A program made the translations under genes and the position numbers. Of a stretch of 64,000 nucleotides of DNA, positions 8,066-17,682 are shown one piece after another. Within the stretch, counting starts at the first letter, position 1. Each line of letters opens with the position of its first letter. Source of the stretch: Hymenobacter terricola (GTDB taxonomy: Bacteria; Bacteroidota; Bacteroidia; Cytophagales; Hymenobacteraceae); assembly GCF_017921975.2 (NCBI RefSeq), contig NZ_JAGEMO020000039.1, forward strand, positions 1 through 64,000, in the 5' to 3' direction. The notes below the pieces were generated by a model. It saw only the letters and a program-made list of their open reading frames with translations, ran no database searches and had not been told where the DNA came from.

Positions 8066-8393
8066 GGCTGAGAAAATTAGGTGCCCCGGGAAACGCGGCC
8101 GCGTCTGCCACCGCTTAGCCCCTCGCGAATGAGAACTAATGTAGCGATAATCCGCTGGAAAGCGACTACTTTGCTTAATTCAAATGTTACTCTTTTTGCG
8201 TTCCGGCGGCCCTCGCCGCCGCGTAGCTGCCGCCTGTGCCGTGGGGGCGGGTTTTTCGCCAGCACGAAGGCCGTGACGCGGCGGCCGTAATCGGAATATT
8301 TCCGGTACGGCCGCCGCGTCACGGCCTTCGTGTGCGGGCAAGCTTTAGCCGCGGCTCCTTTGCCCCGGGTGCGCCGCTGATTTGCCGTTGCGG
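8066..8393. repeat. 328-bp spacer with a perfect 27-bp hairpin (8263-8332)
   Basis: No gene is seen between the two stress-protein genes. Arms 8263-8289 and 8306-8332 are perfect complements (cacgaaggccgtgacgcg, then gcggccgta) around a 16-nt loop. There is no T-run, so it may be an RNA-stabilising or attenuating hairpin between the upstream paralog (8394-9266) and the downstream one rather than a simple terminator. The rest of the spacer shows no clear feature. Confidence 0.8.
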
Positions 8394-9266
8394 CTACTGC
8401 AAGTGGTAGGTGAGCACGGGCGGGAAGGCGTGGGTGGCCACGGTTTCGGCAATGCTGGTCTGGAAGAAGCGGCTCAGGCCGGAGCGGGCGTGGGTCGGAA
8501 TCACCACCAAATCGGCGTTCACTTGCTTGGCAAACTGCTCGATGCCGGCGCTCGTGCTGTCGGCAGTCACCACGCCGGTCTGGAAATTAGCCAGCTGCGC
8601 CTGGTGCGCGAAGGATTGCAGGTGCTCCTGCGTGGTGTGGCTATCGGAGTCGGATACCACGTGCAGCAGGTGCACCGTGGCGTTGGGGAAGGCCGCCACT
8701 ACCTGCTGCAAGCCCGCAATGGCCCGGGAGGCCTCTTGGGTAAAATCGGACGGAAACACGATGGTGCGCACCTCAAACGCGGCCTGCTGGTGCTTCACGG
8801 TGAGCACCGGCACGTTGGCCAGCCGAATCAGGCGTTCGGTGTTCGAGCCCACGAAGAAGTGCTCCATGGCGCCGTGGCCCTGGGCGCCTATCACCACCAG
8901 GTCGATGCCGTGGCGCTCGATGGCGGCCAGAATCCCGTCGCCGATACGGCCCACTTCCACGGTGTCCTGCACCGCTACGCCGTCGGCCAGGGCGGCGGCC
9001 TCGTCGCGCAGCGTGTGCATCCGGCGCTTGGTCACCTCCATCAGCTTCACCGTGAACAGCTCGTCGATGCCGCCGTCGCTGTTGGGCAGCTCACTGCCGT
9101 TCACCGGGCCGCCGAAGGCGCTGAAGTTGGCCGTGGTGGCCTCGGGGCTTTCCAGCACATGCAGCAGCGTGACTTGGCCGCCCGTGTGCTTGGCCAGCTG
9201 CAACGCCACTTCGAAGGCAGCGTGCGATTCGGCCGAAAAGTCGGTAGGAACCAGAATGTTTTTCAT
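8394..9266 (-). CDS. Tandem-domain universal stress protein (paralog 2)
   Basis: 290 residues with the same two-domain UspA layout as its neighbour. It starts MKNILVPTDFSAES, has VVIGAQGHG in domain 1 and VVIPTHARSG in domain 2. Roughly two thirds of aligned residues match paralog 1, and the terminal AVATHAFPPVLTYHLQ is shared, which points to a tandem duplication. Differences concentrate in the loop after the first strand (residues 44-75). The promoter is probably the TACCTTGG-like motif at 9351-9358, about 85 nt upstream. Confidence 0.9.
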   Translation of the reverse strand: MKNILVPTDFSAESHAAFEVALQLAKHTGGQVTLLHVLESPEATTANFSAFGGPVNGSELPNSDGGIDELFTVKLMEVTKRRMHTLRDEAAALADGVAVQDTVEVGRIGDGILAAIERHGIDLVVIGAQGHGAMEHFFVGSNTERLIRLANVPVLTVKHQQAAFEVRTIVFPSDFTQEASRAIAGLQQVVAAFPNATVHLLHVVSDSDSHTTQEHLQSFAHQAQLANFQTGVVTADSTSAGIEQFAKQVNADLVVIPTHARSGLSRFFQTSIAETVATHAFPPVLTYHLQ

Positions 9267-9415
9267 GGATGAAACGGGTGAAGATGAAGGGGGAATGAGG
9301 AAAAAGGTGGAGCTTCAGCGAAGCCCTGTCATGCCTACGTAGAACGGCCGCCAAGGTAGCGAACGGGGCTTTGGCGAGGGCCGGTTTTTTCTCATTTCCA
9401 CCGCTTCAGCCGCGC

Positions 9416-10741
9416 CTATTCCTTCAGCAGCTTGTCCACTTCCCGCTCGAAGCCAGCCGTTTCCTCCTGATAATACTTGCCCGTGCCCGGCCCGGCAAAG
9501 CCCGTATGAATCTTCCGCACGTTGCCTTTCTTATCCAGGAAAATGGTGGTGGGGAAGGCCAGGAACTTGGCCAGCTGCGGCAGCGACTTCGCTACCGAGT
9601 CCCTGTTGGCCACACCCGCAAAGGCCACGTCGTAGCCCATGTGGAACCGCTCACGCATGTTGCGCAGCTTGGGCGCGGCCACTTGGTAATCACCGCTGCG
9701 CTCGTAGCCCAGGCCGATTACCTCCACGCCGCGCGCCTTGTTTTTCGCGTACCACGGGGCCAGGAAATTGGTTTCGTCCATGCAGTTGGGGCACCACGAG
9801 CCCAGGATTTGCAGCACCACCACCTTGCCCCGGTATTTGGGGTCGGTGGGGGAGACAGCCCCGCCCGCTATCACATTCGGGAACTTGAAATCCAGCCGCG
9901 ACTCGCCTTTTTTGAGGTAGGCGAGGGTATCGGCGTCGGGCAGCTTGGCCTTGGGGTCGAGCACGGCCGTCCAGGTTTCATGGCCGGATTTGCCGGAGTA
10001 GTAGTCGCCTTTTATGTCACCTGTAATTATGCCAACTGGTTCAACGCCTTTAAACTTGGTGAGCGGTGCCACACCGGTGAACAAGTACCCATGACTACCG
10101 TCAAAAGTGGACAGATGAATCGTTGTACCAACAACTTGACCAGCAAGATATCGGTAATCACCAGTGGTGGTCAAGAAAGTGCCTCTTATTTCGGTATTGT
10201 CTTGTTTGAAAATACCAACTGCGGGGTATGTTTCACCATCATCGCCCTTAAATGTGACTCGCCAAGTGCCAGTATAGGACTGAACCTTACCCGATGATGT
10301 GTTGAATAGAGGCTTGTTGCCCGCCTCTGCCGCCATCGGCACGCGGTACGGCGTCTTCGAGTCATACTTCACCCAGGTGCCTTTCAGCTTGTCCTTGCCA
10401 TCGGCGCGGACTACCAGCGCGGCATCGAAGGCGTGCAGGCGGATGGTGGTGGAATCGCCGGCCGATTTGATGTCCTCGCAGCGCAGCCGCTCCTCGCCGT
10501 TCAGGCCTTTGTTGATGAGGTAGACCACCGGCTGGCCGGCTTCGGTTTTCACCTCGAACAAAAACGGGATTTCCTGGCCCTGCGTGGCCAACGCCCCGCG
10601 CCAGGGGCCGGGCGTGAGCACCGGGGCCGCTGCGGAGCTGCCCACCGCGGCCGTCTCAGAAGTAGCAGTATTGGAGGAGCAGCCCGCGAGGCTCAACCCG
10701 AAAGCGGCCGTAGCCAGCAGGCGAAGAGAAAGTGTATTCAT
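9416..10741 (-). CDS. TlpA-like thioredoxin-fold lipoprotein
   Basis: 442 residues from the ATG at 10741, which begins a lipoprotein signal (LLATAAFGLSLAGCSSN, lipobox LAGC). A longer ORF start 13 codons upstream would spoil the signal. The C-terminal third is a redoxin domain with the active site SWCPNC and a cis-Pro loop (FPTTIFLDKKG). The N-terminal two thirds has a beta-rich region as in other Bacteroidota TlpA proteins. It probably reduces periplasmic thiols. Residues about 141-240 come from a segment (10021-10320) of about 46% G+C by hand count, against 60% or more on both sides, without breaking the frame. Confidence 0.85.
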   Translation of the reverse strand: MNTLSLRLLATAAFGLSLAGCSSNTATSETAAVGSSAAAPVLTPGPWRGALATQGQEIPFLFEVKTEAGQPVVYLINKGLNGEERLRCEDIKSAGDSTTIRLHAFDAALVVRADGKDKLKGTWVKYDSKTPYRVPMAAEAGNKPLFNTSSGKVQSYTGTWRVTFKGDDGETYPAVGIFKQDNTEIRGTFLTTTGDYRYLAGQVVGTTIHLSTFDGSHGYLFTGVAPLTKFKGVEPVGIITGDIKGDYYSGKSGHETWTAVLDPKAKLPDADTLAYLKKGESRLDFKFPNVIAGGAVSPTDPKYRGKVVVLQILGSWCPNCMDETNFLAPWYAKNKARGVEVIGLGYERSGDYQVAAPKLRNMRERFHMGYDVAFAGVANRDSVAKSLPQLAKFLAFPTTIFLDKKGNVRKIHTGFAGPGTGKYYQEETAGFEREVDKLLKE

Positions 10742-10831
10742 GGTAATGCAAAAATGCGAACAGAACGCTGGCCTTGCCAACGGGGCATAACAACTAAGCG
10801 GCGTAAATGGCCACGGGAGAGAAGCCGCTAG

Positions 10832-10839
10832 CTTTGCGG
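10832..10839 (+). promoter_or_regulatory. Promoter -7 element TAGCTTTG of the MBOAT operon
   Basis: Exact TAnnTTTG match, 30 nt before the ATG at 10870. It falls inside the longer ORF that begins at 10807 and so argues against that start. Confidence 0.5.
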
Positions 10840-10869
10840 CCGTATCGGTGCCTCCCCAGCCGGCGAATT

Positions 10870-12330
10870 ATGCTGTTCAACTCCTTCGGGTTCCTACTGT
10901 TTTTTCCGGTGGTGACGGTGCTGTTTTTTCTGCTGCCGCACCGGTGGCGCTGGCTGCATCTGCTGCTGGCCAGCTGCGGGTTCTACATGGCCTTCATCCC
11001 GGCTTACCTGCTGATTCTGGTGTTCACCATCGGGATTGACTACGGCGCGGGCATCCTCATCGAGCAGGCGCGGGGCAGGCAGCGCAAGTTTTACCTGGCC
11101 ATGAGCCTGGTGGCCAACCTGGGCGTGCTGGCGGTTTTCAAGTACTACAACTTCTTCGTTGGCAACGTCAACGGCTTGCTGCACCTGGCCGGCGCGCCCG
11201 CTGCCTGGCCGCTGCTCAACATCATTCTGCCCATTGGCCTGTCGTTTCATACGTTCCAGGCCCTGAGCTACACCATTGAAGTGTACCGCGGCAACTACCC
11301 GGCCGAGCGGCATCTGGGCATTTATGCTCTTTACGTCATGTTCTACCCGCAGCTGGTGGCCGGCCCCATCGAGCGACCCCAAAACGTGCTGCCCCAGCTG
11401 CACGAGCGGAAGTTTTTCAACTATGACGACGTGACCAGCGGCCTGCGCCTCATGGCCTGGGGCCTGTTCAAAAAGGTCGTGATTGCCGACCGGCTGGCCT
11501 CACTCGTGAACCAAGTGTACAACGCCCCCGGCCACTTCCGGGGCCTGCCGCTGCTGGTGGCCACCGTGGGCTTCTCCATCCAGATTTACTGCGACTTTTC
11601 CGGCTATTCTGATATGGCCCTGGGCACGGCCCGCGTCATGGGCTTCCGGCTGATGAAGAACTTTGACCGGCCCTACTTCGCCCGCAGCATTGCCGAATTC
11701 TGGCGGCGGTGGCACATTTCGCTCTCTACCTGGTTCCGGGACTACCTGTACTTTTCGCTCGGCGGCCGCCGCGTGGCCATTCCGCGGGCCTACTTCAACC
11801 TGTTTTTCGTGTTCCTGGTAAGCGGCCTGTGGCACGGCGCCAGCTGGACCTTCCTGGCCTGGGGCGCGCTGCACGGCGGCTACCAGGTTTTCGGCCGCCT
11901 CACCCAGCCGTTGCGCCAGCGGCTGACCGCCCGGCCGCCCCTTGCGTGGCTGAATCGCCCAATAGTCGGCATCCTCACAACCTACGCCCTCGTCACCTTC
12001 GCCTGGATTTTCTTCCGTGCCAACACCTTCGCCGAGGCCTTCTATATCATCCGGCACCTCGCCGATGGTGCCTCCGCCGAGCGCAACGGCACCACCTGGC
12101 ACGGACTGGCCACGGTGCTGCCCATCTACACTGCCGATGAGTGGCTGGCGCTGGCCGGGGCCCTGGCGGCCTTGTTCCTGGTAGAAAAAGCCCAGGCCCG
12201 CGTGGCCGTGGGCGCCTGGATTACGCGGCAGGCCACGCCCGTGCGCTGGGCCCTGTACTATGGGTTGGTCGGCTACATTGCCCTGCTCGGTGCGTTCGAA
12301 ACCGTACAGTTCATCTACTTCCAGTTCTAG
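10870..12330 (+). CDS. MBOAT-family membrane O-acyltransferase (AlgI-like)
   Basis: 486 residues with about ten membrane helices, starting MLFNSFGFLLFFPVV as AlgI-type proteins do. Family landmarks are RRWHISLSTWFRDYLY near residue 278 and GLWHGASWTFLAWGALHGG near 318, where the second His is the presumed catalytic residue. Such proteins move acyl groups, usually acetyl, across the inner membrane to modify exported polysaccharide. The next gene, 4 bp downstream, encodes an SGNH-like partner, so the pair probably O-acetylates an exopolysaccharide or cell-wall polymer. Confidence 0.9.
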   Translation: MLFNSFGFLLFFPVVTVLFFLLPHRWRWLHLLLASCGFYMAFIPAYLLILVFTIGIDYGAGILIEQARGRQRKFYLAMSLVANLGVLAVFKYYNFFVGNVNGLLHLAGAPAAWPLLNIILPIGLSFHTFQALSYTIEVYRGNYPAERHLGIYALYVMFYPQLVAGPIERPQNVLPQLHERKFFNYDDVTSGLRLMAWGLFKKVVIADRLASLVNQVYNAPGHFRGLPLLVATVGFSIQIYCDFSGYSDMALGTARVMGFRLMKNFDRPYFARSIAEFWRRWHISLSTWFRDYLYFSLGGRRVAIPRAYFNLFFVFLVSGLWHGASWTFLAWGALHGGYQVFGRLTQPLRQRLTARPPLAWLNRPIVGILTTYALVTFAWIFFRANTFAEAFYIIRHLADGASAERNGTTWHGLATVLPIYTADEWLALAGALAALFLVEKAQARVAVGAWITRQATPVRWALYYGLVGYIALLGAFETVQFIYFQF

Positions 12331-12334
12331 GCCG

Positions 12335-13369
12335 ATGGCAATTTCCTCCCGCGTGGGCCAGCTGCTGGGCAAAGTATTTATCCTGAGCCTGCCCGCGTGG
12401 GCGCTGGTGGTTTCCTACTTCGTGCTCGACCCCTTCTGGGTGCTCTACCACTATCCTACCTTCTCCGACAACCTCATCACGATTCCCAACCGGGACTACG
12501 TGAGCACCCAGATGTACCTGAATACCTACCAGCAGCGCCGCTACCAGTCGTTCATTCTGGGCAATTCGCGCACGCTGGCCTTCCGCATCCGCGACTGGAG
12601 CCGCTACACCCACGACACGGCCGCGTTCCACTTCGATGCTTCCAGCGAGTCGCTTTTCGGCGTGTGGAAGAAGCTGCGATTCCTGGAAGCCCACAGCCCC
12701 GGACTCCGCAACGTTCTGATTATCTGCGACCCGTCGCTGCTCGGCGAGACGCGGGACGTGAAAACCCTTCTCGCCCGCAAAGACCCCCGGCTGACCGGCG
12801 AGCGGCCCTTCAGCTTCCAGCTCACGTTTTTCAAAGCCTACTTCTCCAACCACTTCTACGCCAAATACCTCAAGCGCCGCCTCACCGGCCGCTACACGCC
12901 CGACATGGCCACCATGCTGGAGCGCCGCCGCGTGCACTACGACCCCCAAACCAACGACCTGACTCTGCCCGACCTCGACGAGGAAATCCGCGCCGACTCA
13001 GCCGGCTTCTACGCCCGCAACCGCAACCTGACCGCCCGCCCGGCCACGGCCACCATCGCACCCGCCGTCATCGGGGCCGCGCAGCTGCGGCAGCTGGTGG
13101 CCGTGCGCAACATCTTCGAGCGCAACCACACCAGCTACCACTTCGTCCTCAGCCCGCTCTACCAGCAGGAGCGGGTCAACCCGGCCGACGTGGCCCTGCT
13201 GGTGCGCCTGTTCGGGGCCGGCCGCGTCCACGACTTCAGCGGCGTCAACCAGTTTACCCGGGAGCGGGGCAACTATTACGAAGAATACCACTACCGCCCG
13301 GTGCTCGGCCGCCAGCTACTCCGGGCCATCTACGCCCCGGATAGGCCGGCCGGCGTGCCCCCGAAATAG
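12335..13369 (+). CDS. SGNH-hydrolase-like partner of the MBOAT acyltransferase
   Basis: 344 residues with one N-terminal membrane anchor (VFILSLPAWALVVSYFVL). The ATG at 12335 follows the MBOAT stop by 4 bp; an upstream in-frame start inside the MBOAT gene is unlikely. FILGNSRTLAF at about 69-79 is a GxS-like block I, and a late D-F-S-G ... YHYRP segment resembles the Asp/His block of AlgJ/DltD-type transferases. It probably accepts acyl groups on the periplasmic side and passes them to the polymer. Assignment to SGNH is by these motifs and by context. Confidence 0.6.
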   Translation: MAISSRVGQLLGKVFILSLPAWALVVSYFVLDPFWVLYHYPTFSDNLITIPNRDYVSTQMYLNTYQQRRYQSFILGNSRTLAFRIRDWSRYTHDTAAFHFDASSESLFGVWKKLRFLEAHSPGLRNVLIICDPSLLGETRDVKTLLARKDPRLTGERPFSFQLTFFKAYFSNHFYAKYLKRRLTGRYTPDMATMLERRRVHYDPQTNDLTLPDLDEEIRADSAGFYARNRNLTARPATATIAPAVIGAAQLRQLVAVRNIFERNHTSYHFVLSPLYQQERVNPADVALLVRLFGAGRVHDFSGVNQFTRERGNYYEEYHYRPVLGRQLLRAIYAPDRPAGVPPK

Positions 13370-13510
13370 GCCGTCCGAACTTCTGCATCATCTGCACAGC
13401 CTTCGGTGCCCTCTACGGGCTAAAGTCGGAACACCGCTCCCCAAACCCACGTTAACCCTATCGATACCCGCATTCGCGCATTTTGGCTAGGTCCAACTTC
13501 CCGTGGGTGC

Positions 13511-13518
13511 TACATTTG
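13511..13518 (+). promoter_or_regulatory. Promoter -7 element TACATTTG of aconitase
   Basis: Exact TAnnTTTG match, 29 nt before the ATG at 13548. A longer ORF from 13503 would start upstream of this element. Confidence 0.5.
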
Positions 13519-13547
13519 CGCAACCACTCATTATTAACACGCATCCT

Positions 13548-15830
13548 ATGGCTTTCGACCTGGAAATGATTCGCGCGGTGTACGCCGGCATGGGTTCCCG
13601 CATCGAAGCGGCCCGCGCCGCCGTGGCGCGCCCGCTCACCCTCACCGAGAAAATTCTCTACGCCCACCTGTTCGGCGGCGAAGTAAAGCAGGCCTACGAG
13701 CGCGGCGTTTCCTACGTCGATTTCGCCCCCGACCGCGTTGCCATGCAGGACGCCACCGCCCAGATGGCCCTGCTCCAGTTCATGCAGGCCGGCAAACCCA
13801 CGGCCGCCGTGCCCAGCACCGTGCACTGCGACCACCTCATCCAGGCCAAGGACGGCGCAACGGCCGACCTGGCCGAAGCCAACTCCGAGAACAAGGAAGT
13901 GTACGACTTCCTGGCCTCGGTGTCCAATAAGTACGGCATCGGCTTCTGGAAGCCCGGCGCGGGCATTATCCACCAGGTGGTGCTCGAAAACTACGCCTTC
14001 CCCGGCGGCATGATGATTGGCACCGACTCGCACACCCCCAACGCGGGCGGCCTGGGCATGGTGGCCATCGGCGTGGGTGGTGCCGACGCGGTGGACGTGA
14101 TGGCCGGCATGGCCTGGGAGCTGAAGTTCCCGAAAGTCATCGGCGTGAAGCTGACCGGCAAGCTCTCGGGCTGGACGTCGGCCAAGGACGTTATTCTGAA
14201 AGTGGCCGGCATCCTGACCGTGAAGGGCGGCACCGGCGCTATCGTAGAATATTTCGGCGAAGGGGCCGAAAGCCTTTCGGCCACCGGCAAAGGCACCATC
14301 TGCAACATGGGCGCGGAAATCGGGGCCACCACGTCGGTGTTTGCCTACGATGAGAAGATGGGCGACTACCTGCGCGGCACCGGCCGCGCCGAAATCGCCG
14401 ATGCCGCCGCCGCCGTGGCTGCCCACCTGCGCGCCGACGACGAGGTGTACACCCAGCCCGAGAAATACTACGACCAGCTCATCGAAATCGACCTGAACAC
14501 GCTGGAGCCCTACGTGAACGGCCCGTTCACGCCGGACGCCGCCTGGCCCATTTCGCAGTTCGCCGCCGCCGTGAAAGAGCACGGCTGGCCCGAGAAGCTG
14601 GAAGTCGGCCTCATCGGCTCCTGCACCAACTCCAGCTACGAGGACATCACCCGCGCCGCCAGCATTGCCGCCCAGGCCGTGGAAAAAGGCCTGCACGTGG
14701 CGGCTGAATTCACCATCACGCCCGGCTCGGAGCTGGTGCGCTACACCGTGGCCCGCGACGGCCTGCTCGACACCTTCGCCGAGATGGGCGGCGTGGTGCT
14801 GGCCAATGCCTGCGGCCCGTGCATCGGCCAGTGGGCCCGCCACACCGACGACCCCAAGCGCAAGAACTCCATCATCACGAGCTTCAACCGCAACTTTGCC
14901 AAGCGCAACGACGGCAACCCGAACACCCACGCTTTCGTGGCCTCGCCCGAAATCGTGACGGCCTTCGCCATCGCCGGCGACCTGACCTTCAACCCCCTCA
15001 CCGACACGCTGCAAGGCACCAACGGCCCCGTGAAATTCGACGAGCCGGTGGGGGTGGAAGCGCCGCCCCGTGGCTACGCCGTGGAGGACGCCGGCTTCCA
15101 GGCCCCCGCCGCCGATGGCAGCGGCGTGCAGGTGCTGGTGAGCCCCACCTCCGACCGTCTGGAACTGCTCACGCCCTTCAAGGCTTGGGAAGGCACCGAT
15201 TTGATGGGCCTGCGCCTGCTCATCAAAGCCCAGGGCAAGTGCACGACCGACCATATTTCGATGGCCGGCCCGTGGCTGAAATACCGCGGCCATCTCGACA
15301 ACATCTCCAACAACATGCTCATCGGGGCCACCAACGCCTACAACGGCAAGGCCAACGAGGTGCGCGACTTCGTGAGCCAGGGCGACGGCTACGAAACCGT
15401 GCCCCAGGCCGCCCGGAACTACAAGAGCATGGGCGTCGGCACGGTGGTGGTAGGCGATGAGAACTACGGCGAAGGCTCGTCGCGCGAGCACGCGGCCATG
15501 GAGCCCCGCCACCTCGGCGTGCGCGCCGTGATTGTGAAGAGCTTCGCCCGCATCCACGAAACCAACCTGAAGAAGCAGGGCATGCTCGGCCTCACCTTCG
15601 CCAACAAGGCCGACTACGACCTGGTTGAGGAAGGCGACACCATCGACATCCTCGGCCTGACGGATTTCCAGGAAGGCAAGCCCCTGCAAGCCCGTCTGCA
15701 CCACGACGACGGCGATACCGACCTCATCACGCTCAACCATACCTACAACGAAGGCCAAATAGAGTGGTTCAAAGCCGGCTCGGCCCTGAACCTGATTCGC
15801 TTGAAAGAAAGTGGCGCCGTAGTCGCCTAG
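13548..15830 (+). CDS. acn: Aconitate hydratase, mitochondrial type
   Basis: Isomerises citrate to isocitrate in the TCA cycle using a [4Fe-4S] cluster. The 760 residues match the mitochondrial-type enzyme rather than the approximately 890-residue AcnA. Cluster ligands are Cys359 (GSCTNSS), Cys422 and Cys425 (ACGPC). The swivel domain carries [17 protein letters not shown], with the substrate-binding Ser/Arg, after the linker at about residue 530. It is monocistronic, with a terminator at 15873-15906. In-frame upstream Met residues exist, but the promoter-like motif supports 13548. Confidence 0.97.
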   Translation: MAFDLEMIRAVYAGMGSRIEAARAAVARPLTLTEKILYAHLFGGEVKQAYERGVSYVDFAPDRVAMQDATAQMALLQFMQAGKPTAAVPSTVHCDHLIQAKDGATADLAEANSENKEVYDFLASVSNKYGIGFWKPGAGIIHQVVLENYAFPGGMMIGTDSHTPNAGGLGMVAIGVGGADAVDVMAGMAWELKFPKVIGVKLTGKLSGWTSAKDVILKVAGILTVKGGTGAIVEYFGEGAESLSATGKGTICNMGAEIGATTSVFAYDEKMGDYLRGTGRAEIADAAAAVAAHLRADDEVYTQPEKYYDQLIEIDLNTLEPYVNGPFTPDAAWPISQFAAAVKEHGWPEKLEVGLIGSCTNSSYEDITRAASIAAQAVEKGLHVAAEFTITPGSELVRYTVARDGLLDTFAEMGGVVLANACGPCIGQWARHTDDPKRKNSIITSFNRNFAKRNDGNPNTHAFVASPEIVTAFAIAGDLTFNPLTDTLQGTNGPVKFDEPVGVEAPPRGYAVEDAGFQAPAADGSGVQVLVSPTSDRLELLTPFKAWEGTDLMGLRLLIKAQGKCTTDHISMAGPWLKYRGHLDNISNNMLIGATNAYNGKANEVRDFVSQGDGYETVPQAARNYKSMGVGTVVVGDENYGEGSSREHAAMEPRHLGVRAVIVKSFARIHETNLKKQGMLGLTFANKADYDLVEEGDTIDILGLTDFQEGKPLQARLHHDDGDTDLITLNHTYNEGQIEWFKAGSALNLIRLKESGAVVA

Positions 15831-15872
15831 TTTGAGCCGCAATAAGTCTCCGGTTTCGGAGCCTAAGTAGCC

Positions 15873-15906
15873 ACGGCCGCCTCAGGAAACTGGGGCGGCC
15901 GTTTTG
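15873..15906 (+). terminator. Terminator after aconitase
   Basis: Stem acggccgcct with gggcggccgt around an approximately 10-nt loop, then tttt. Confidence 0.75.
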
Positions 15907-15985
15907 GTTACATTAGTGCGGAATTGGGCGGTCAAACAGTCCATCTGCTTGTAGGTAGATTTCTTGCGTTCCTATCACGCGTACA

Positions 15986-16693
15986 ATGAAATTTAAAATA
16001 TTATTGCTTGTGTGCATACTGGCCACCGGAGCAGCTTTTGCGCAACTCACGCATCGCAATACAGGTGAAAGTTTGTCGTTGGGCGACTACAACAAGGGTT
16101 CGTTGCAGAACGGATACTTACTGCCCCGCACCGGTAAAAATTTCCAGTGCTACAGCTGGATTAGCTATTACCTACTTGGACGGGAGTACACAAATTCGCG
16201 GGTGTACCGCACGGTGCTGGCGGCCTACCAGGCTATGGAAGAGCGCTGTCCTGGTCGGACGTTTATTTACATGGAAAGTGCCCGGCGCAAAGGTGGCCGG
16301 CCATTTCCGCACCGCACCCACCAAAATGGCTTGAGCATTGATTTCATGAGCCCTTTGGTATGGCACGACCGACCCAAGTATTACAATGGCTTGGGTTTAT
16401 TTCGGTATTTATTAAGTTTTGATGCTACGGGTAAATCAACGCTGAACTCAGCGGTTAAAATAGATTTTGAAGTGCTGGCGGCCCACTTGCTGCTGCTGGA
16501 AAAACATGCCCGAAAAAATGGGTTAATGATTAGCAAAATTATTCTGAAAATTGAGTTGAAAGACGAATTGTTTGCAACTGAATCGGGGAAGAAATTAAAG
16601 GCGAGTGGTATTTATTTTGCTCAGAACCTAACACCGGTACTAAACGAGGCGCACGACGACCACTACCATGTCGACTTTAAACTGCTGCAATAA
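15986..16693 (+). CDS. Secreted LAS-type (MepA-like) peptidoglycan peptidase
   Basis: 235 residues with a clear signal peptide (MKFKILLLVCILATGAAFAQ). HQNGLSIDFMSP gives His112 and Asp119, and DDHYHVDF near the end gives His226/His228. This H-x(6)-D plus HxH pattern is the zinc site of LAS metallopeptidases, and the wording is closest to penicillin-insensitive murein endopeptidase MepA. It probably cleaves peptidoglycan cross-links in the periplasm. The gene has lower G+C than its neighbours, which may mean recent acquisition. It is followed 32 bp later by a secreted hydrolase. Confidence 0.65.
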   Translation: MKFKILLLVCILATGAAFAQLTHRNTGESLSLGDYNKGSLQNGYLLPRTGKNFQCYSWISYYLLGREYTNSRVYRTVLAAYQAMEERCPGRTFIYMESARRKGGRPFPHRTHQNGLSIDFMSPLVWHDRPKYYNGLGLFRYLLSFDATGKSTLNSAVKIDFEVLAAHLLLLEKHARKNGLMISKIILKIELKDELFATESGKKLKASGIYFAQNLTPVLNEAHDDHYHVDFKLLQ

Positions 16694-16725
16694 GGTATTC
16701 GTGGAGCTAACCTGATTTACTGGCC

Positions 16726-17550
16726 ATGAAAGCATTCTTTTTTTTACTAGTAGTGCTGCAATTGGGGCAGCTAGCGGTTGCCCAACCCGCAATTCCATAC
16801 GGCCACAACCCCGCCGCCGGGCACTACCAGCTGGTGCGGGGCGTGAAGCTGTACTACGAAACCTACGGCCAGGGCCCGCCGCTGCTGTTGCTGCATGGCA
16901 ACGGCGACAACCTCACGGCCTTTGCGAAGAACATTCCCTATTTCGCCCAGCGCTACCGGGTAATTGCGGTGGACAGCCGGGCCCACGGCAAATCCATTGA
17001 CGCCGGCGATTCGCTGAGCTTTGAGATGATGGCCGATGACTTTGATGCGCTGCTCACCAGCCTGCGCATCGACTCGGCCTACGTGTTGGGGTGGAGCGAC
17101 GGCGGCATCAACGCGCTGGTGCTGGCCCTGCGCCACCCCGAAAAGGTGAAGAAGCTGGTGGCCACGGGCGCCAACCTCTGGCCCGATTCAACGGCGCTGC
17201 TGCCGGGCCTGTGGCGGCAGCAGCAGCAGGGTTACCAGGAAAACCGCAACCCGAAATTCACCGACCCCAAGCGAAAAAACGACTGGAAAATATTCTGCCT
17301 GGATGTGTTTCAGCCGAATATTCCGTTGGCGGCGCTGCACCGCATTCGGGTGCCGGCCTTCATCATTGCCGGCGACCGCGACGTGATTGTGCCCGAGCAC
17401 ACGGTGGCCATCTACCGCAACCTGCCCCACGCCTGGCTGTGGATAGTGCCCAGCAGCGGCCACGCCACCTTGCAGGAGCACGCGGATGAATTCAACCGCA
17501 AAGCCGACGAGTTTTTTCGGGCCAAAACCATGCGCCCGCCGGCTCGCTAG
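16726..17550 (+). CDS. Secreted alpha/beta hydrolase
   Basis: 274 residues with a signal peptide ending near AVAQPA (about residue 20). LLLLHGNGDN is the oxyanion strand, GWSDGG holds the nucleophile Ser, GDRDVIVP the acid Asp, and SSGHATLQ the His. The fold resembles proline iminopeptidase/haloperoxidase-type hydrolases; the substrate is unknown. It is exported to the periplasm or beyond. An inverted repeat begins 9 nt after the stop. Confidence 0.85.
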   Translation: MKAFFFLLVVLQLGQLAVAQPAIPYGHNPAAGHYQLVRGVKLYYETYGQGPPLLLLHGNGDNLTAFAKNIPYFAQRYRVIAVDSRAHGKSIDAGDSLSFEMMADDFDALLTSLRIDSAYVLGWSDGGINALVLALRHPEKVKKLVATGANLWPDSTALLPGLWRQQQQGYQENRNPKFTDPKRKNDWKIFCLDVFQPNIPLAALHRIRVPAFIIAGDRDVIVPEHTVAIYRNLPHAWLWIVPSSGHATLQEHADEFNRKADEFFRAKTMRPPAR

Positions 17551-17559
17551 CAGAACATT

Positions 17560-17645
17560 GTCATGCTGAGCTTGCCGAAGCATCTCGACCGCAGCAGTAA
17601 CTAGTTGCCCTCGCGGGAGAGATGCTTCGGCAAGCTCAGCATGAC
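17560..17645. repeat. Inverted repeat, gtcatgctgag family, copy 1
   Basis: Perfect 27-bp arms at 17560-17586 and 17619-17645 around a 32-nt loop. The outer gtcatgctgagc and inner gaagcatctc are shared with the copy at 51311-51411, while the middle bases differ in both arms together. Confidence 0.9.
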
Positions 17646-17682
17646 GTTCTTACGAATGGAAAGCCAGCGCTAATTTCCGGGC

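Noticed and set aside
13458-15842. 794-codon minus-strand open frame opposite aconitase
   Set aside because: Mirror of aconitase codon usage (Gly/His/Val-rich); the plus strand has all catalytic cysteines.
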